DNA of 64,000 nt from Echiichthys vipera (taxonomy: Eukaryota; Chordata; Actinopteri; Perciformes; Trachinidae), in NCBI GenBank assembly GCA_963691815.1, contig OY829667.1, forward strand, positions 11,808,821 to 11,872,820, written 5' to 3'. Under the pieces are notes generated by a model that saw only the letters and a program-made list of their open reading frames with translations, had not been told where the DNA came from and did not search any database. Below are positions 1 to 11,521 of the stretch, one piece after another. Position 1 is the stretch's first letter. Every line of letters begins with the position of its first letter. The position numbers and the translations under genes are program-made.

Positions 1-194
1 CTCTCATTGTCTTTGTCGACAGTGATAAAGAGAGCAGGTACCATCTGTCCATTCTGCCAAATTATTACGAGTTGCTTTTTTTTGTTTGCTGCGCTTCACA
101 GATGTTATGTCAACACTTTTTTGGGTGGTGGTGGGGGGGACTCCCGGTTCTAATGGAATTTGTTGTGGCTGTTTTGGTGTCTTCTCTCTTTCAG

Positions 195-307
195 TTCAAC
201 CACGGGCCTGTTTTTGGAATAAGAAAAGCATTGCTGTTTTCTGACTTTGACAGAAGAAAGAAGGTACTCCTCTGGAATTTCCTAAGGAATGTATTCGGAC
301 AGCTCCG
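195..307 (+). CDS. candidate internal exon, product unknown
   Basis: A pyrimidine-rich acceptor ending in tctctctttcag comes just before position 195, and a good donor (gtaagc) follows position 307. The 113 bases between them are open in only one frame. That frame begins FNHGPVFGIRKALLF and ends WNFLRNVFGQLR, is rich in basic and hydrophobic residues, and leaves two bases of a split codon. I do not recognise the protein or any domain. The window edge removes upstream context. It could be an internal or near-terminal exon of a plus-strand gene that starts outside the window, or a chance pairing of splice-like sites in intergenic DNA. Only the splice signals and open frame are seen; being an exon is inferred. 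Confidence 0.3.
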
Positions 308-439
308 GTAAGCGCACCTTCTGCCATGAAAATGCTAAATGATTTAGAATGCATGCAGCTATTTACCATGTTGAGTTCATTTTAATGCAAAATTAAACAA
401 GCGCATCCTTCATTTTCCCATTCTTCTATTTAATTACAG

Positions 440-475
440 TTACCGGGGCTTTGCATTCGTCCGCCTGGGTATATA
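440..475 (+). CDS. candidate 36-base micro-exon
   Basis: An acceptor (ttctatttaattacag) ends at 439, and a perfect GTAAGT donor core starts at 476. The 36 bases between are a multiple of three. Read in the phase left by the candidate exon at 195-307, they give RYRGFAFVRLGI with no stop, the first R being the codon split across the junction. If the donor is not used, the same frame reaches a stop at 476. The string RGFAFV resembles the RNP1 motif of RNA-recognition motifs, but nothing upstream resembles the rest of that fold, so the match is probably chance. Intron length between the two candidates would be 132 bases, a normal short teleost intron. Confidence 0.2.
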
Positions 476-1805
476 GTAAGTAGAATAGACTTTTTTTCTG
501 CATCGTCTAACTGTGAATTGCAGTTAAAAGCGGCTTTTTATGTTTTCATGTGTGGAATGAAGTGTCGGTATGCTGTCTAGTTCTCCAAGTTATGTATCGT
601 GTCGCGATGTGAGAAGGTGCCGAGGGCGCGTATTTGTGCATATCTTGAAGCTGCATTATATAGATAATGTAGCGCACAGTGTGCACCTTTTTGCTGCTCG
701 CCGTTACACTCCAGATGGTGGCGAGATAGTTACACAAAAAATCGACATCATTTATAACACACACTGTGCTCAAACCACAGATCCACCTTTGCCCCCCCCC
801 CCATTCAAATATAGAGGGTGCACATCACGCGCACGCGCAAACATGCCTGGGGATATTGTGCGTGTTAGTTGTGGGGCGTGCTGAGAAAGTTTGCTTAAAT
901 GTTTGGTCCTGAAAACTGAGGCGGTTTGAATGTCTTTGAACGTATGTGTGCGCGCGCGTGCACACGTGCTCCTGACTCAGGTGATGTAGACGGTGGGTGG
1001 GCTGTGACTCACTCAGTTTACCCATTTTGCTGCTGTTATCTGACAGGCTTTGATGCCAGATTTGACTGGTGATTGACAGTGGATCATGCGCAGTAGTGTG
1101 ACAGCAGATTCCCCCACCCCTCCATCACTGCCAGCTATATTTGGAAGTCACCAAATCCTATGATGTACACAACCCTTTCCTTGTGTTAAAGTATTTGTCA
1201 AACTGCTGACAAGTGATTCATATATAGCCAATTACCCGTGATTTACAGTCACACTTTGCAGCCCAAGAGAAAAAAAAACATCTAAAAGGCGAGATAATGA
1301 AGTGAAAAGTTAGTTTGTGTGCCTCAGTATTTTGTAGCAAGCCAAGCCGAGGAGAAGCAACCGCAAATGAGGGCAAGGACAGCTCGCACAGCCAGGGAGA
1401 TGTGTCTTCCCTGGCTCGAGTAGAGTGACAGAGGGCTAAGTGAGCATGACCATCGAGGAGAGGTAATAGCATTACGGTCTGCCAGTCATGAGGCAGTGCA
1501 AGAGATAGGCCACTGTTGCATTTCAAGAAGGACTAAATGGGAAGCACACAAGGACAGGAAACTATTACATGTGGGCCCTTAGAATACAACACCCACACAT
1601 GGCTCAATAGGAGCTAGTTTTTAGTTATGGTCTATGGTATAATTGTGGAATAATATTGAGTTGTTTTGGGCTCCGAGGTTATTAAGATGGTTCTATCCTA
1701 TTTGGGCTATCATTAAGGCTGAATTTAGAATTGCTCCACTAATGCTGTCCTGGGGTTAGAGATTTGCTGATGCTGAGCTTATCAGGCATGCTTTTCTATC
1801 CACCC
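476..1805. other. no gene seen; CpG-rich alternating tract
   Basis: No reading frame here looks coding. There are short GC-rich alternating purine-pyrimidine stretches near 825-842 and 942-966 (runs of gcgcgcgtgcacacgtg type) that could adopt Z-DNA, and a short C run at 791-802. Otherwise nothing supportable. Confidence 0.6.
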
Positions 1806-1845
1806 ATCTATCTGTCCATCTATCCATTTATCTATCTATCTATCT
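1806..1845. repeat. imperfect (ATCT)n microsatellite
   Basis: An interrupted tetranucleotide tract of atct and atcc units. The last four units are perfect. Confidence 0.85.
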
Positions 1846-3326
1846 GCTAATGTTTGGCATATGAAATATAGAAACACAGTGGAGATCGTACAAAATGTGA
1901 TTGTATACCTATGATGAACAATTAATACATAGGTAAATTTGATATTGCCAGCATCAATGTGAACATAAACCAGCAGCAACACCAGCAGAAGACAAATACA
2001 CATGTTCCTCCTTATTTTTTATTAATGAACTATTGCTTGCATAACAAATTGCAACATGGCAAAAAGGTTGAAACACAACAGTAATTTAGGCCAGTTATCG
2101 CTCTGTGTGAAGATACTTTTGAGCATAAAAGTTGATCTGAATCAGTTGCTGTCTGGAAGTGAAGCTTTCAAGGATTAGTCCAAGGTAATAATGTCTGTCG
2201 CCATTCCTTCCCCCAGCAGTGCTCCCATTTTATAAACTGGCAACATTTTGCAGTTTTCCTTCATCTTCCGTTTGAGTGATACTCCCAAAACTACTCGCCA
2301 GGGCCACATTAATCACTGCTGGATGGGATTTGAACAACAGCTTGAAGTCGTAAATGGGAGAGACAGGTCTGCTTTCTTAGATTTGCACAAGCTCCCCCAT
2401 AGTGACCCAGAGAGCCGCAGCCAGAGGTGCCGCTTAGATAGCCGGTTTTCTGCAAATCTGTTCCCTTCTTTAATTATGCGTTAACATAGGTTTCTCTCGT
2501 GCGGTTGCAATAACAACACACCCACATTTTCTCTCCCTGCTGCACATCCCTGGAGAGAAACAGGAGTAAGCTGTAATTATGGTTTATAAACTTCATCCAG
2601 GTGACATAATCAGGGCATGGCTGAGATGGCGAGGGGCTGTCATAACAGCTGCTAATGAATTTATAGCTGTTTTTTTTCCCATTTGCAATGCATTTGTCAG
2701 ATTAATGATTCATAAGGAATACAGTATGAGGAGAGAGCAAATTACCAAATGATAAGCAAAAAATGTAAAAGCAGTACACCTATGGAAGAGCAGCAGCTGT
2801 TTTATCCGTCTTTACTGTTCGAGGTACACCTTGATTGCGGTCCAAGCCTCGGCAAGCCGAGTATCCGACTCCCAGGGGCCGTTTTATAATGAGGATGCGC
2901 TGTCAGATAATTAGATACACCTGACACAGGCGTTTTCAGGAAATTTTGATTCATCCCAAAATAAAATGGCTGTGCCTGCCAACATGAAAGCAGAAAAAAA
3001 TATCCCACTGTCACATTGCCTCTCCTCTTATGGTGGAAATGTTTTATTTATTTATCCACATCTTAATGCTCTTGGATGAGGCGGGCTTCATTTTGTGAAT
3101 GCATTAGCTGCCAAAGTTTCTTATCTCTTTCTCATCCTATGCAGCCAAGACTCCCTTGGCTGGATGGCATAGAATAGCGTCTCATTCTAAGAGTCTAAGA
3201 AAGTGGCATGGCAATACATATCCCTTCTCAGAAAGCTGCATAAACATGCATCACATAACAGTAGATGTGGCCAGTCATGTCTGAGTAGCACAGGTGTGTA
3301 TTTTTCATCTTAAAATGTATATATAT
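1846..3326. other. no gene seen
   Basis: Unique-looking AT-rich sequence. The part from about 2520 to 2670 is dense in homeodomain-type TAAT words and E-box-like CAGCTG/CAGGTG words, which is the texture of many conserved non-coding enhancers. Conservation cannot be judged from one sequence. Confidence 0.5.
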
Positions 3327-3752
3327 TCATGTTCATACTTGTATTTTGGGTTTCTACTCAAACTTGTTTACATGTTTTAATGTAAAAAACAAATTATTTT
3401 CATGCTGTCTGTCTGAATATACCTATATTCACCCTTAAGCTCTCTTTTAGCGTCTGTCTCTTTAAGACCCCCTCCCGAAAAAGCCCATTCTGCTCTGATT
3501 GGTCAGCATTTCTGGGTCTTACGAATCTGTGCTCTCTTTGTCTCTGTACTGAAATTGCAGCCGGGGAATTACTGTAACTGCACTGTATGCAGTGGCACTA
3601 TGTACCTAAATGTAGTATAGTTGTGAGTATGGGCTGTGTTAATTTCTCTGTGGATTGTTTTAATACTTTCTCAGTATTTACTGTATATAACCATCTTTAT
3701 AATCACAAAATGCATTTAAATCTCACTTTTCACAACATGGGACTTTTATCAT
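3327..3752 (+). mobile_element. GGTCCCAT-type inverted-repeat element, copy 1 (5' end worn)
   Basis: This shares an ordered series of words with the copies at 11522-11985 and 21497-21914: a gttcata...gtatttt head, a segment of the type ccctcc(c/t)gaaaaagccc, then tgctctgattggtcagc, an aatTgcagc...ggaat block, tttctctgtggattg, and a terminus acaacatgggact. No coding capacity. The 3' end matches the terminal repeat of the complete copy; the 5' terminal repeat is not recognisable. Probably a non-autonomous DNA transposon relic. Confidence 0.7.
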
Positions 3753-4085
3753 AATTTGTATTCCCTTTTCGTCCTTGATGATGTTTTAATACAGAAATTA
3801 AACATTGGGGGATTTAGAATGTAGTGGACACACATGCAACTCATCAGCCATTTCATGCACATACAGCAAGTGATGAATGATTAATTGAATTCACTTCAAC
3901 ACCCATACCCATGCACATAAATACAATCTTAAATATATTGTCTTTTTTTTAGCTGTTGATTAGAAAATGTGAGAAAGTGTGAGATGAAGCCCTCTCACCT
4001 GTGCTGTTTATTTATCAGGCACATGGCTCTGGTCATAAATCAGACTCTCATTAAGTTGTTTAACAACAACTTTTGCCTTCTGCAG
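3753..4085. other. no gene seen; unique sequence before a candidate exon
   Basis: AT-rich single-copy sequence. The last 30 bases are pyrimidine-rich and form the acceptor of the weak exon candidate that follows. Confidence 0.5.
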
Positions 4086-4131
4086 GAGACATCAATGCTA
4101 TTAAGCCTGATGTATGTGATACAGTCGGAAG
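4086..4131 (+). CDS. weak candidate 46-base exon
   Basis: The acceptor ttttgccttctgcag precedes position 4086 and the donor GAAG|gtgagc follows 4131. Two frames are open through the 46 bases (reading ETSMLLSLMYVIQSE or, in another phase, DINAIKPDVCDTVG). Joined to the phase left by the exon candidates at 195-475 it would hit a stop, so it does not extend that reading frame. It may instead be a non-coding or alternative exon, or chance. No protein family is recognised. Confidence 0.18.
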
Positions 4132-4318
4132 GTGAGCCATTGCGAGCTGCTCAGGTTATCTAATTAAGATTAAGAGCCCCCCCCCCCCCACATTTTTTTT
4201 CACTGATGATCAGGATGTAGTTGCTGCAGGAAACAAGCAAGTGATGTATTTTTTTTCACCTCGTAGCTGAGTATCAACACCACTATACAAACACAAATGT
4301 ACTTTCTCTGGGTTAGAG

Positions 4319-4892
4319 GTGAATAAAGCTAGTGGTGGAAGGAGTAATCAGATCATTTACATCCGTAAAAGAAGTAATACCAAACTGTAGAAATACTCTC
4401 TCCTAAATTCAAAATGTTACTTAAGTAAAAGTACAAAAAAAATTAAAGTACTCATTGCATTGGCATGCAGAATGGCCCATTTCAGAAAGTTGTTGATAAA
4501 TTAATGTAAAATTAAAATGTAAATTGCTGTTGCAGTTGATAAAGGTTGAGCTGATTTCATTACTTTATTTACTCCTGTGTAGCCATTCAAGTCCATTAAT
4601 GTGTTAATCTCTATGTGTCCCATAATTGATTTCGCTACAGCAATTTAAAACAATATTTCTTATTTTATTGGTTGATAATATTAATAAAAAAAGTAATAAA
4701 GTAAAGTAATTATTAACTAAAATTACCAAAAAAAACGTTAAAAGTACAACAAGTCTTCTGATATGTAATGGAGTAGAAGTATAAAGTAGCATAAAATTAA
4801 ATAACTCAAGTAAGGGTCATGTGCCTCAAAATTGTACTTAAGTACAGTACTTGAGTAAATGTACTTTGTTGCTTTCCACCAGTGAATAAAGC
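4319..4892 (-). mobile_element. non-autonomous DNA element with terminal inverted repeats and target duplication
   Basis: The body (about 4330-4881) starts tagtggtggaag and ends ctttccacca, which are inverted repeats; inside them catttac near the left end and gtaaatg near the right end also mirror. It is full of the words agtaaaagtac, acttaagta and cttgagtaaatgtact, typical of a very common fish repeat. Exact 11-base direct repeats (gtgaataaagc) sit on both sides at 4319-4329 and 4882-4892 and read as a target-site duplication, perhaps 9-11 bases because the element edge is ambiguous. No transposase is encoded. Orientation is given by the usual writing of the family from memory. Confidence 0.85.
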
Positions 4893-5020
4893 CTTGATAA
4901 TTGAAAGATGCAAGTCAATATTATAATAAACAAAAAAAGTACATCTAGCCAGTTAAATCAAGTTTGCATGGTATGTATTGTAATAAATGTTTTCATTTTT
5001 CTGTCTACTGTCATAGTGAT

Positions 5021-5060
5021 CTGCTATTATCACTGAGAGACTGCTATTATCACTGAGAGA
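5021..5060. repeat. perfect 20-base tandem duplication
   Basis: The unit ctgctattatcactgagaga occurs twice head to tail without a mismatch, and the next three bases (ctg) start a third unit. Confidence 0.95.
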
Positions 5061-5130
5061 CTGTAAAGGATTTTTCTCTGTTGCAATTTAATATGAGATT
5101 GAACTTTTGCATAAACATTTTTTTTCTTTT

Positions 5131-5310
5131 AAAGATTATTTTATGGCAGTTTTTGAAGCCTTTTTATTACAGAGGACAGATATGAAATGGGGTGAGAGAG
5201 AGAGGGGAGACATGCAGCAGGTCTGAGTCAAACCCGAGTCCACTGCCTCGAGGACCTTCAGCCTCTTTACATGGGGCAGCTGCTCTAACCACTGAGCCCC
5301 CAGCCGCCCA
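5131..5310 (-). mobile_element. tRNA-derived SINE, near full length
   Basis: Read on the minus strand it begins gggcggctgggg, carries a pol III A-box-like ctcagtggttagagcag (plus-strand 5282-5299 region) and a B box ggtttgactc (5225-5234). It continues through ctgcatgtctcccctctct and catttcatatctgtcct, and ends in aataaaaaggcttcaaaaac. A second copy of the same family lies at 53475-53620. It sits at the edge of the older repeat at 5316-5815. SINEs move with a partner LINE's reverse transcriptase; no LINE is present here. Confidence 0.85.
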
Positions 5311-5315
5311 AAATT

Positions 5316-5815
5316 GTGGACATTTTTGACAAGTAAAAAAGGGTAATACAATCTGTGAACATCCTCAGTATTGTTACACAGCCATGTCTTGGTGACCTGC
5401 ATGAATTGACTTCTACACACCTCAGACTGCTTGGTTATAACGTGACTCAGACAGACGTTTCTCTGTTCTTGGCCTAGATGCACGTTGCATATTTTTTAAG
5501 CTTAAACTGACTATTGTAAACATTGTTGAAACAGAGCAGCAGATATTTTTAGCGAGAGCAACTACTTTGCAGACTGCTGACTCGCTCCTGCAGTTCCCTG
5601 CTGTGTACCCAGCCTCGACATGAGGAGAAGACAGAAACGTGAATTTAAATGACAGAAAAACACAGTAAAGAATCTCACACTGAGCCGAAATGGAAACACT
5701 GTGCTGCAACGTGTCATTTGGTTTAATTAAAGGTATTTTTTTTTAAGATTCGTCTCTAGTTTTGAAAATACAATTATTAACCTGAAAATGGGCATGATAT
5801 GGGACTTTAAAAGTG
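5316..5815 (-). mobile_element. dispersed repeat, minus strand, head like the GGTCCCAT family
   Basis: On the minus strand it starts ttaaagtcccatatcatg followed by cccattttcagg, matching the head of the complete element at 21497. The rest (words such as gttgcagcacag and ccatgtctt) differs from the other copies, so it may be a related subfamily or a mosaic. The SINE at 5131-5310 abuts its far end. Reading frames here (up to 115 codons) show no protein similarity that I recognise. Confidence 0.5.
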
Positions 5816-8800
5816 AGTAATTGTAAAGTACAATATGGATCAACCAATGTATTTGTTTCCCTATTTAAAATGGATAGATTTAGATATCAGGATGGGAGAG
5901 GGAGGAAGAGAGAGGTGGGGAGATATCGCTATTCTCTCCATGAAGAGTAGATAAGGTAGAGCTAGACCACAGCAGCTGTGTGACTGTACAGTACATGTCT
6001 GGCAGCAAATATGATGTCAGTTTGAGCACATCATTTGATCTGGAGCATATTGTCCTCTTGTGAGTCGAACAGTCAAATAGGTTTCCTGGCCTTCCTTCCA
6101 TCACTGGCGAAGCAGTAAAATAAATTCAGCCATGGGCAAGCGTCACAATATTTCATGATTGCCAATTGTGGGGTTTAAATTGCCATCTAACTGCACAGTA
6201 TTCAAAGTAACACTGCAGGGCAAATGTAATAATATGTGACCTATACAAATGAAATCCTGTAATATTTAAATATAGCACTATGACATTTGAATGAATTATA
6301 GGATGTTGGTGAACTGTGCAGTAGCCCTGCTGAGTGCACTGTAAATTAGGACGGACGGTTGTTGTTGAAGTTTTATCAGTGAGATAAAGTTGATTTCATT
6401 ATTGCACTGCTTTCATTCGTGCTTGGCGGTCTGGACCTTGAAGCTATGAAAAAGTGACCAAAAATATGCCTTTGCTCTATAATACTCCACAGTTACTTAA
6501 CTTTACTCTCACGGCAGCAGGAGTTCTAACCAAGGCTCGGTGAAATTCCTGACATTCATCTTAGTGGTAAAGGCTTTAGTGGATATTTACCTTCTCTGCT
6601 TGTCTTACTATATTGTTATTGCCTGAAGAAAACCCGCGTCCATATTGTGCACAAAAAAAGAAAAAAAGAACCAAAACAATGTTGCTTTCTCACTGCTCTG
6701 ACATGACAGGAACTGACAAAACTGATGGATACAGACAAAAGACGAAGACAAGAAGGGAATGTTACGGATGTGCTGCCCTGAGTCAGAATCAATGTACACC
6801 GGGCTGGACACAATATCATCCTTACAGTAGAAGTCAATCCACTACAGCTGCAACACAAACTACAGCTTTATATCTTTAATAAAGCTGAATTAAAAGTTAT
6901 ATGACTCAAAGAACTATGAATATTCACTAGCTACAAAAGTGCTGTTCTGTTACATTTGTTTGCAGTAGGCTGTACTGGCGTTCACAGTATCATCTTCACT
7001 CCTTGCACGTTAGCACAGCTCACTGGCAGTTCTTTTGATGTGATAGGTGTCGGCTTCAATAATGACTTGTTCCTAAAGAGCAAATGCCAACGTGATCTTA
7101 CATCCTGACCTTTGTACTGTACCATGGTGGGGATTATTATTTTTTAATCTTCATACATGCTATTGCTGTAATATTACTGCTATCTGGCAACCCTGAAAGA
7201 TTTAAGAGGGCACTGGTATGTCGGGTGTTGGCATTAAAGTCTGCTGGGACATGGAAGCCAAGAAGAAAACAGAAAAGAATAATGCAGGCAAGCTGGAGCC
7301 AGGGTACTCTGCACAATTCGATGCTGCTGCCTCTAACTGATGTGAACAAGAGAAATCAATTAGACCTACTCGGTTGCTATCCAAGGTACTTTCACCATGG
7401 GAAAGGGTAGAGTGAATCAAAGCGTTTGCAAAAAAAACAAAAAAGAAAGTAGCAAGAAGAGGAAAGTGAACTCGAATGGCGGTTTGTTGTATTCTTTGTC
7501 AGATCGGCCGCCTCTGACCTCAAGATAACATTCATTCTGTCTTTCTTCATCCCAGGCATGCTTATAATTCCAGACACTTTCCATCTCTTTTTAACGGTGA
7601 TGCAAAGCCGTCTCTCTCGCTGTCCTTTCAGGTCAGTAATAAAAAAAAAAGAAGGCTGGCAAAAATGTTCTTTACAAGAATAGTTTTGATGAAGCCTTGG
7701 CTTATTTTTTACCTGTGGATGCAGCAATCTCTGTTGTCCCTGCAGCTTTTAGATTCATACTATTATGTTTATATTCATACCTTAGAGCCATTCCAGAAGG
7801 CACTTGGAGGTCACTGTGAACATCAGTGATTTTCCACACCATTATGGCCACCAGAGTTTTGTTTGGCTGAAAAGAAAAGAGTAAAAAACGTTTGACTAAG
7901 GGTAATATACAGTTTTAAAAGTTGTATTTAAACAAGAATTTAGTTTCAGAAAACTCTATTTGGTTTTAAAGAGAAAATCTCTAAGGCCCCTCATGATTAA
8001 AAAAAAATGACTCTTCATATTGGATATGCAATAGTCCAACTATTGTGGTAGGCTCACTGAGGCTATTATCCACAGCATATCATTTATTAATAGTGTTTTA
8101 CAACCAGCTACAGAAGTCCCACTGTAATTTAAAAATATATGCACTACAGTAAATGTAGAGCTCCTCTGAATCCTGCTTCCAGACTGGGCTGAACAGACTC
8201 TGCAATCTAAATGTGGATTTCCTGAAGACGACGTGAGAAAATTATTTTGCATAACTGCCAGAGATGATCGAAACAGATAAGGCAATTCAGGCTTTATGCA
8301 TTTTTCATTGAATGGAGCTGAGCTCTGTACTGTAAACACTGAGGTTGAGAGTGCAAAGCATGGATTTCACAGGACTTAGAGGTCTCATCGTCTTTGATCA
8401 GACTAAAAGAGGACAGTTTTTGATCAAGCCCTATCTTGGACATTTAAATCAAACTCTGACAGGCTCTAAGACTCTGAGGCTGGGTAGACAGGTTGTAATC
8501 TCTACACATAGGAGGCAGCCCTGAAAGTGTGCTACAGTCCATTATTGTACATTTTCAAATTCTCCCCTTTTCCCTTGATCAATATCTAGAAGTTTGTGAT
8601 ACACAAGTTACTCTTCAGTACATAGAGGAAACTGACATGACAGAGACGTAAAAAACAAAATGGAACTGAAAATTGGAGAGAAAAAAAACGTGATTGTGTG
8701 CAGATAAAATGAGGAGTAATTTAACAGCACAAGCTTAGGAAGTTGTGTTCCATCTATAATCCTGTGTGTGCAGTTAGCTCAGTCCCCTGACAGAGCACAC

Positions 8801-9018
8801 ATGTAAACACAGCACCGCCACCTCCCACTCAGCCCTGCTGTAGGTTTGGCTGTGGGTGCTCGGCAGATCCCTCAGCATCATGAGAGAATAACAATGAGGG
8901 TTTTGGGAGGGATCAGTTCCCCAGCACACAGCCATACTGGGTAGGGTTTATGTAAGACCCTGGCTTCCTGAGCTCTCTGCCAGTTTAAGATGACAAACAA
9001 ATGGTACCAGGGAGTACA

Positions 9019-9020
<2 letters not shown>
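5816..9020. other. no gene seen
   Basis: About 3.2 kb without a supportable gene. Several 60-111 codon frames occur on both strands, but they overlap each other, contain homopolymer-coded runs and lack splice context. A short A run occurs near 7639. Nothing repeats elsewhere in the window as far as I can see. Confidence 0.55.

Positions 9021-9057
<37 letters not shown>
9021..9057 (+). repeat. 37-base poly-G homopolymer
   Basis: An unbroken run of 37 G. It can form G-quadruplexes on the plus strand. Glycine or proline stretches in frames across it are artefacts of the run. True length is uncertain because sequencing through such runs is error-prone. Confidence 0.95.
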
Positions 9058-9059
<2 letters not shown>

Positions 9060-10947
9060 TCTCTTCATGCTATCCCCACTGCTTCATCCTCCATTCTCAG
9101 AAAAAAAACCTCTTTCTGTTCACACACAAGCCTGGTTATGTGTCATGGCTTGTGACACCAGGTCTCATGTGTATCCATTCGAGTTAATGCCTGTTTTCAC
9201 ACCATTGGTTGGCTCTGCAGCACCGTTGCCCACTTTGTAGCCACCCCTTTCCCTTATCCTCGTCTCCCTGCCTTTGTTCCCCCCTTCATACTTTCCAATG
9301 AAAGAAGGCTGGGATCTGTCAAAATCTATCCTTTCTTCTGTCTGGCTTGTCAACTTTTTTTAGGTAGGCTGCCACAGAAATTCACTCAACCCTGACACCC
9401 CAGTGGTTCCTAAAATGTCAAAACAGGTAGAAGCTGCAGTGTTGTCTTGTCTTGATGATACCATTTATGTGTTATCAACAACATTTCCTGTTTTCTCATC
9501 ATCATGATGCAGTGTTTCTAATGACGTCATCCGCCTCATTTCAACTGCAGCTTGTTGAGGCTCTTAAGTATCTGTCATTAGTTAGTATGGCTTTACAAAT
9601 GTAGGTCTACTTAACCCATTTTGAATTTACCCATTCATTTTTAGAGGTATCCCTACAAAAATCAATCAATCTTGATTTTTAACCTAGACCTCTTAAAAGT
9701 ACCAACTCATGTTAGTACTCACTGCAACATAATGGAGACAAGCTGCTGATGTGATGCAGCACACAATCCCTTGGTATAAGGTGTATTTTTAGAACCAAAA
9801 ACAAAAGGCAAATGAGTCTGTGCTGTTTTGATCTGCTACACATGTACTTTATTGGTTGGAAAAAAAAATCAGGAGTGGTAGATACTTGAACAAAAAAAAA
9901 AATTCTACAGGTTCAGAACAGAGAATATCACGTCAAGTCAATGGATGGATGCTGTTGAAAGTTGATTTGAGGAAAATCCCAGATGATAGAAAAGAGACAA
10001 AAAAGAACTGACATGAAGGAAAGGGTAGCTTCTCAATCATTTCCCTCCCCAGACATGAGGAGGAAGACATATTGTATGCAATGTCTTCTGACATGCAGTA
10101 ATCCAGAGCTTGCTGTATTCCTGCATAGCCCAGAAAAACAGTACACCATAAATAACATTAGGATCCAATGAGTTGGGAGTAAGGGTAAAATCAATGTGGG
10201 TGAAAATTAAATTAGGTTGAAAGAGCCTTTAGGCTAAGTGCAATTTGAAAACATCTTTTATTTTCCCCTGGGCGTCTGATATTGGTGGGCAGGAGATGGA
10301 CAGTGGATCTAACCATCATGGAAAAAGGCAGAAGTGTACTGTGAGGGAAAGGGAAACACCTCATCTCACTCCTAATGTGTCTCCCCTTTGATTGTCTAAA
10401 TCAGTTAGGGCTGTGTGTCCGTTATCGGATCATATCAAAGGTCAGAGGCGTCCTGTAGACAAATCAATCTCTCCGTCTGAGGAGGCGCAGAGGAAGCATG
10501 GATTGAGGGGGAGCCGATCCATCTAGTGGGTCTAGAAGGAAGGCAAGTGAGGAGAAAGAGAAGTGGGGGGCAAGAAAAATAATGGCATCTGCTGCTCGGA
10601 GAGAAGTGGGCGAGGGAGGTGAGATTGAACTGTTGACTTGGGAATGTGATATGCTCAGAGTGAAAAAGACTTTACATTATTGCTGGCAAGATAAGAGCAA
10701 TTTGTTGTGAAGATATGGCATATTATGGCCTTCCTGGCTACCAGACCAGGCTAGTCACTGATATGTTCCAACTAGGCTGGACTGAACCATCCTGTCATTT
10801 TGTTCCAAAACAAAACAAATTTGATTGGAGGAATGAAAATAATTGGAAAAAAAAGATTCACCACTACCTGACACCATTTCTGTTGCTATGTTCTTATAGT
10901 CATGAAGATAGTGATAGATAGTGAAGATAGCCTTCTGCCAAGGCCAG
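9058..10947. other. no gene seen
   Basis: Unique AT-rich sequence with scattered A runs (for example 9891-9901) and no plausible reading frame or repeat copy found. Confidence 0.55.
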
Positions 10948-11149
10948 TGCTGATACAATTAAGCGATCTATTGAAAATGAGTCAACAATAATTTTGAAAA
11001 TCAATAAATAATAACAACTAAAATGATAAAGCAAATTTACCAAATGTGAAGATTTGCAGCAGTGTTTGATTTATTTGTGCAACATTAATACATACGGTAT
11101 TTGGGTTTTTGACCGTTGGCAAGACAAAACAAGCTACTTGCAACTTAAA
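10948..11149 (+). mobile_element. interrupted dispersed repeat, left part
   Basis: Matches the element at 22761-23063 in order: an aattttgaaaatc zone, gtgaagatttgcagcag, tatttgggtttttgacc, then gacaaaacaagc. The match breaks after cttgcaactt and resumes at 11986, so the copy appears split by later insertions. Confidence 0.65.
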
Positions 11150-11159
11150 GGTTCCTTGT

Positions 11160-11410
11160 TGAGTCTCTTTTTTACATTTACTCACCAAAGACATTGTGTG
11201 TGTCATGGTGGCCTAAAATACATGTTTGATGTCTTCTTCTTCACTACCTTTGTTGGTGCATGGAGTTGTGTGTGTGCATGAGAACAAACAAAAAAGGACA
11301 AATCCATAAACACATTGCACCATAGCAATACTAGTATTGCTATTTTTTAAGCAAAATGAATGGAAAATACTTTCGCACATGTTGCATCCTAGGGTGCAAT
11401 AAGTTGTGGC
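11160..11410. repeat. possible dispersed repeat shared with 49290-49560
   Basis: Shares the word order gtgtgtgca, ataaaCacattgc(a/c)ccata, (t)actagt, and a run of a's before a gca word with 49440-49510. Divergence is high, so the relationship is tentative. It lies inside the split repeat 10948-12090. Confidence 0.35.
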
Positions 11411-11521
11411 CTATAAGATGTAGTAGAATCAATATATTTTTAGTAGTGGTCTTTTGATGTGTATTTTACATATTGTTGTCTTCCAAAATTTGTTCATAGA
11501 ATTCATTTAACGACAAACAAA

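Noticed and set aside
440..475. RNA-recognition motif from the string RGFAFV
   Set aside because: Six residues only; the preceding candidate exon has no RNP2 or other fold features.
2520..2670. Conserved enhancer call
   Set aside because: Word content is suggestive, but conservation cannot be seen in a single sequence, so only mentioned as texture.
5136..5709. Minus-strand frames of 95 and 115 codons
   Set aside because: They run across the SINE and the adjoining dispersed repeat.
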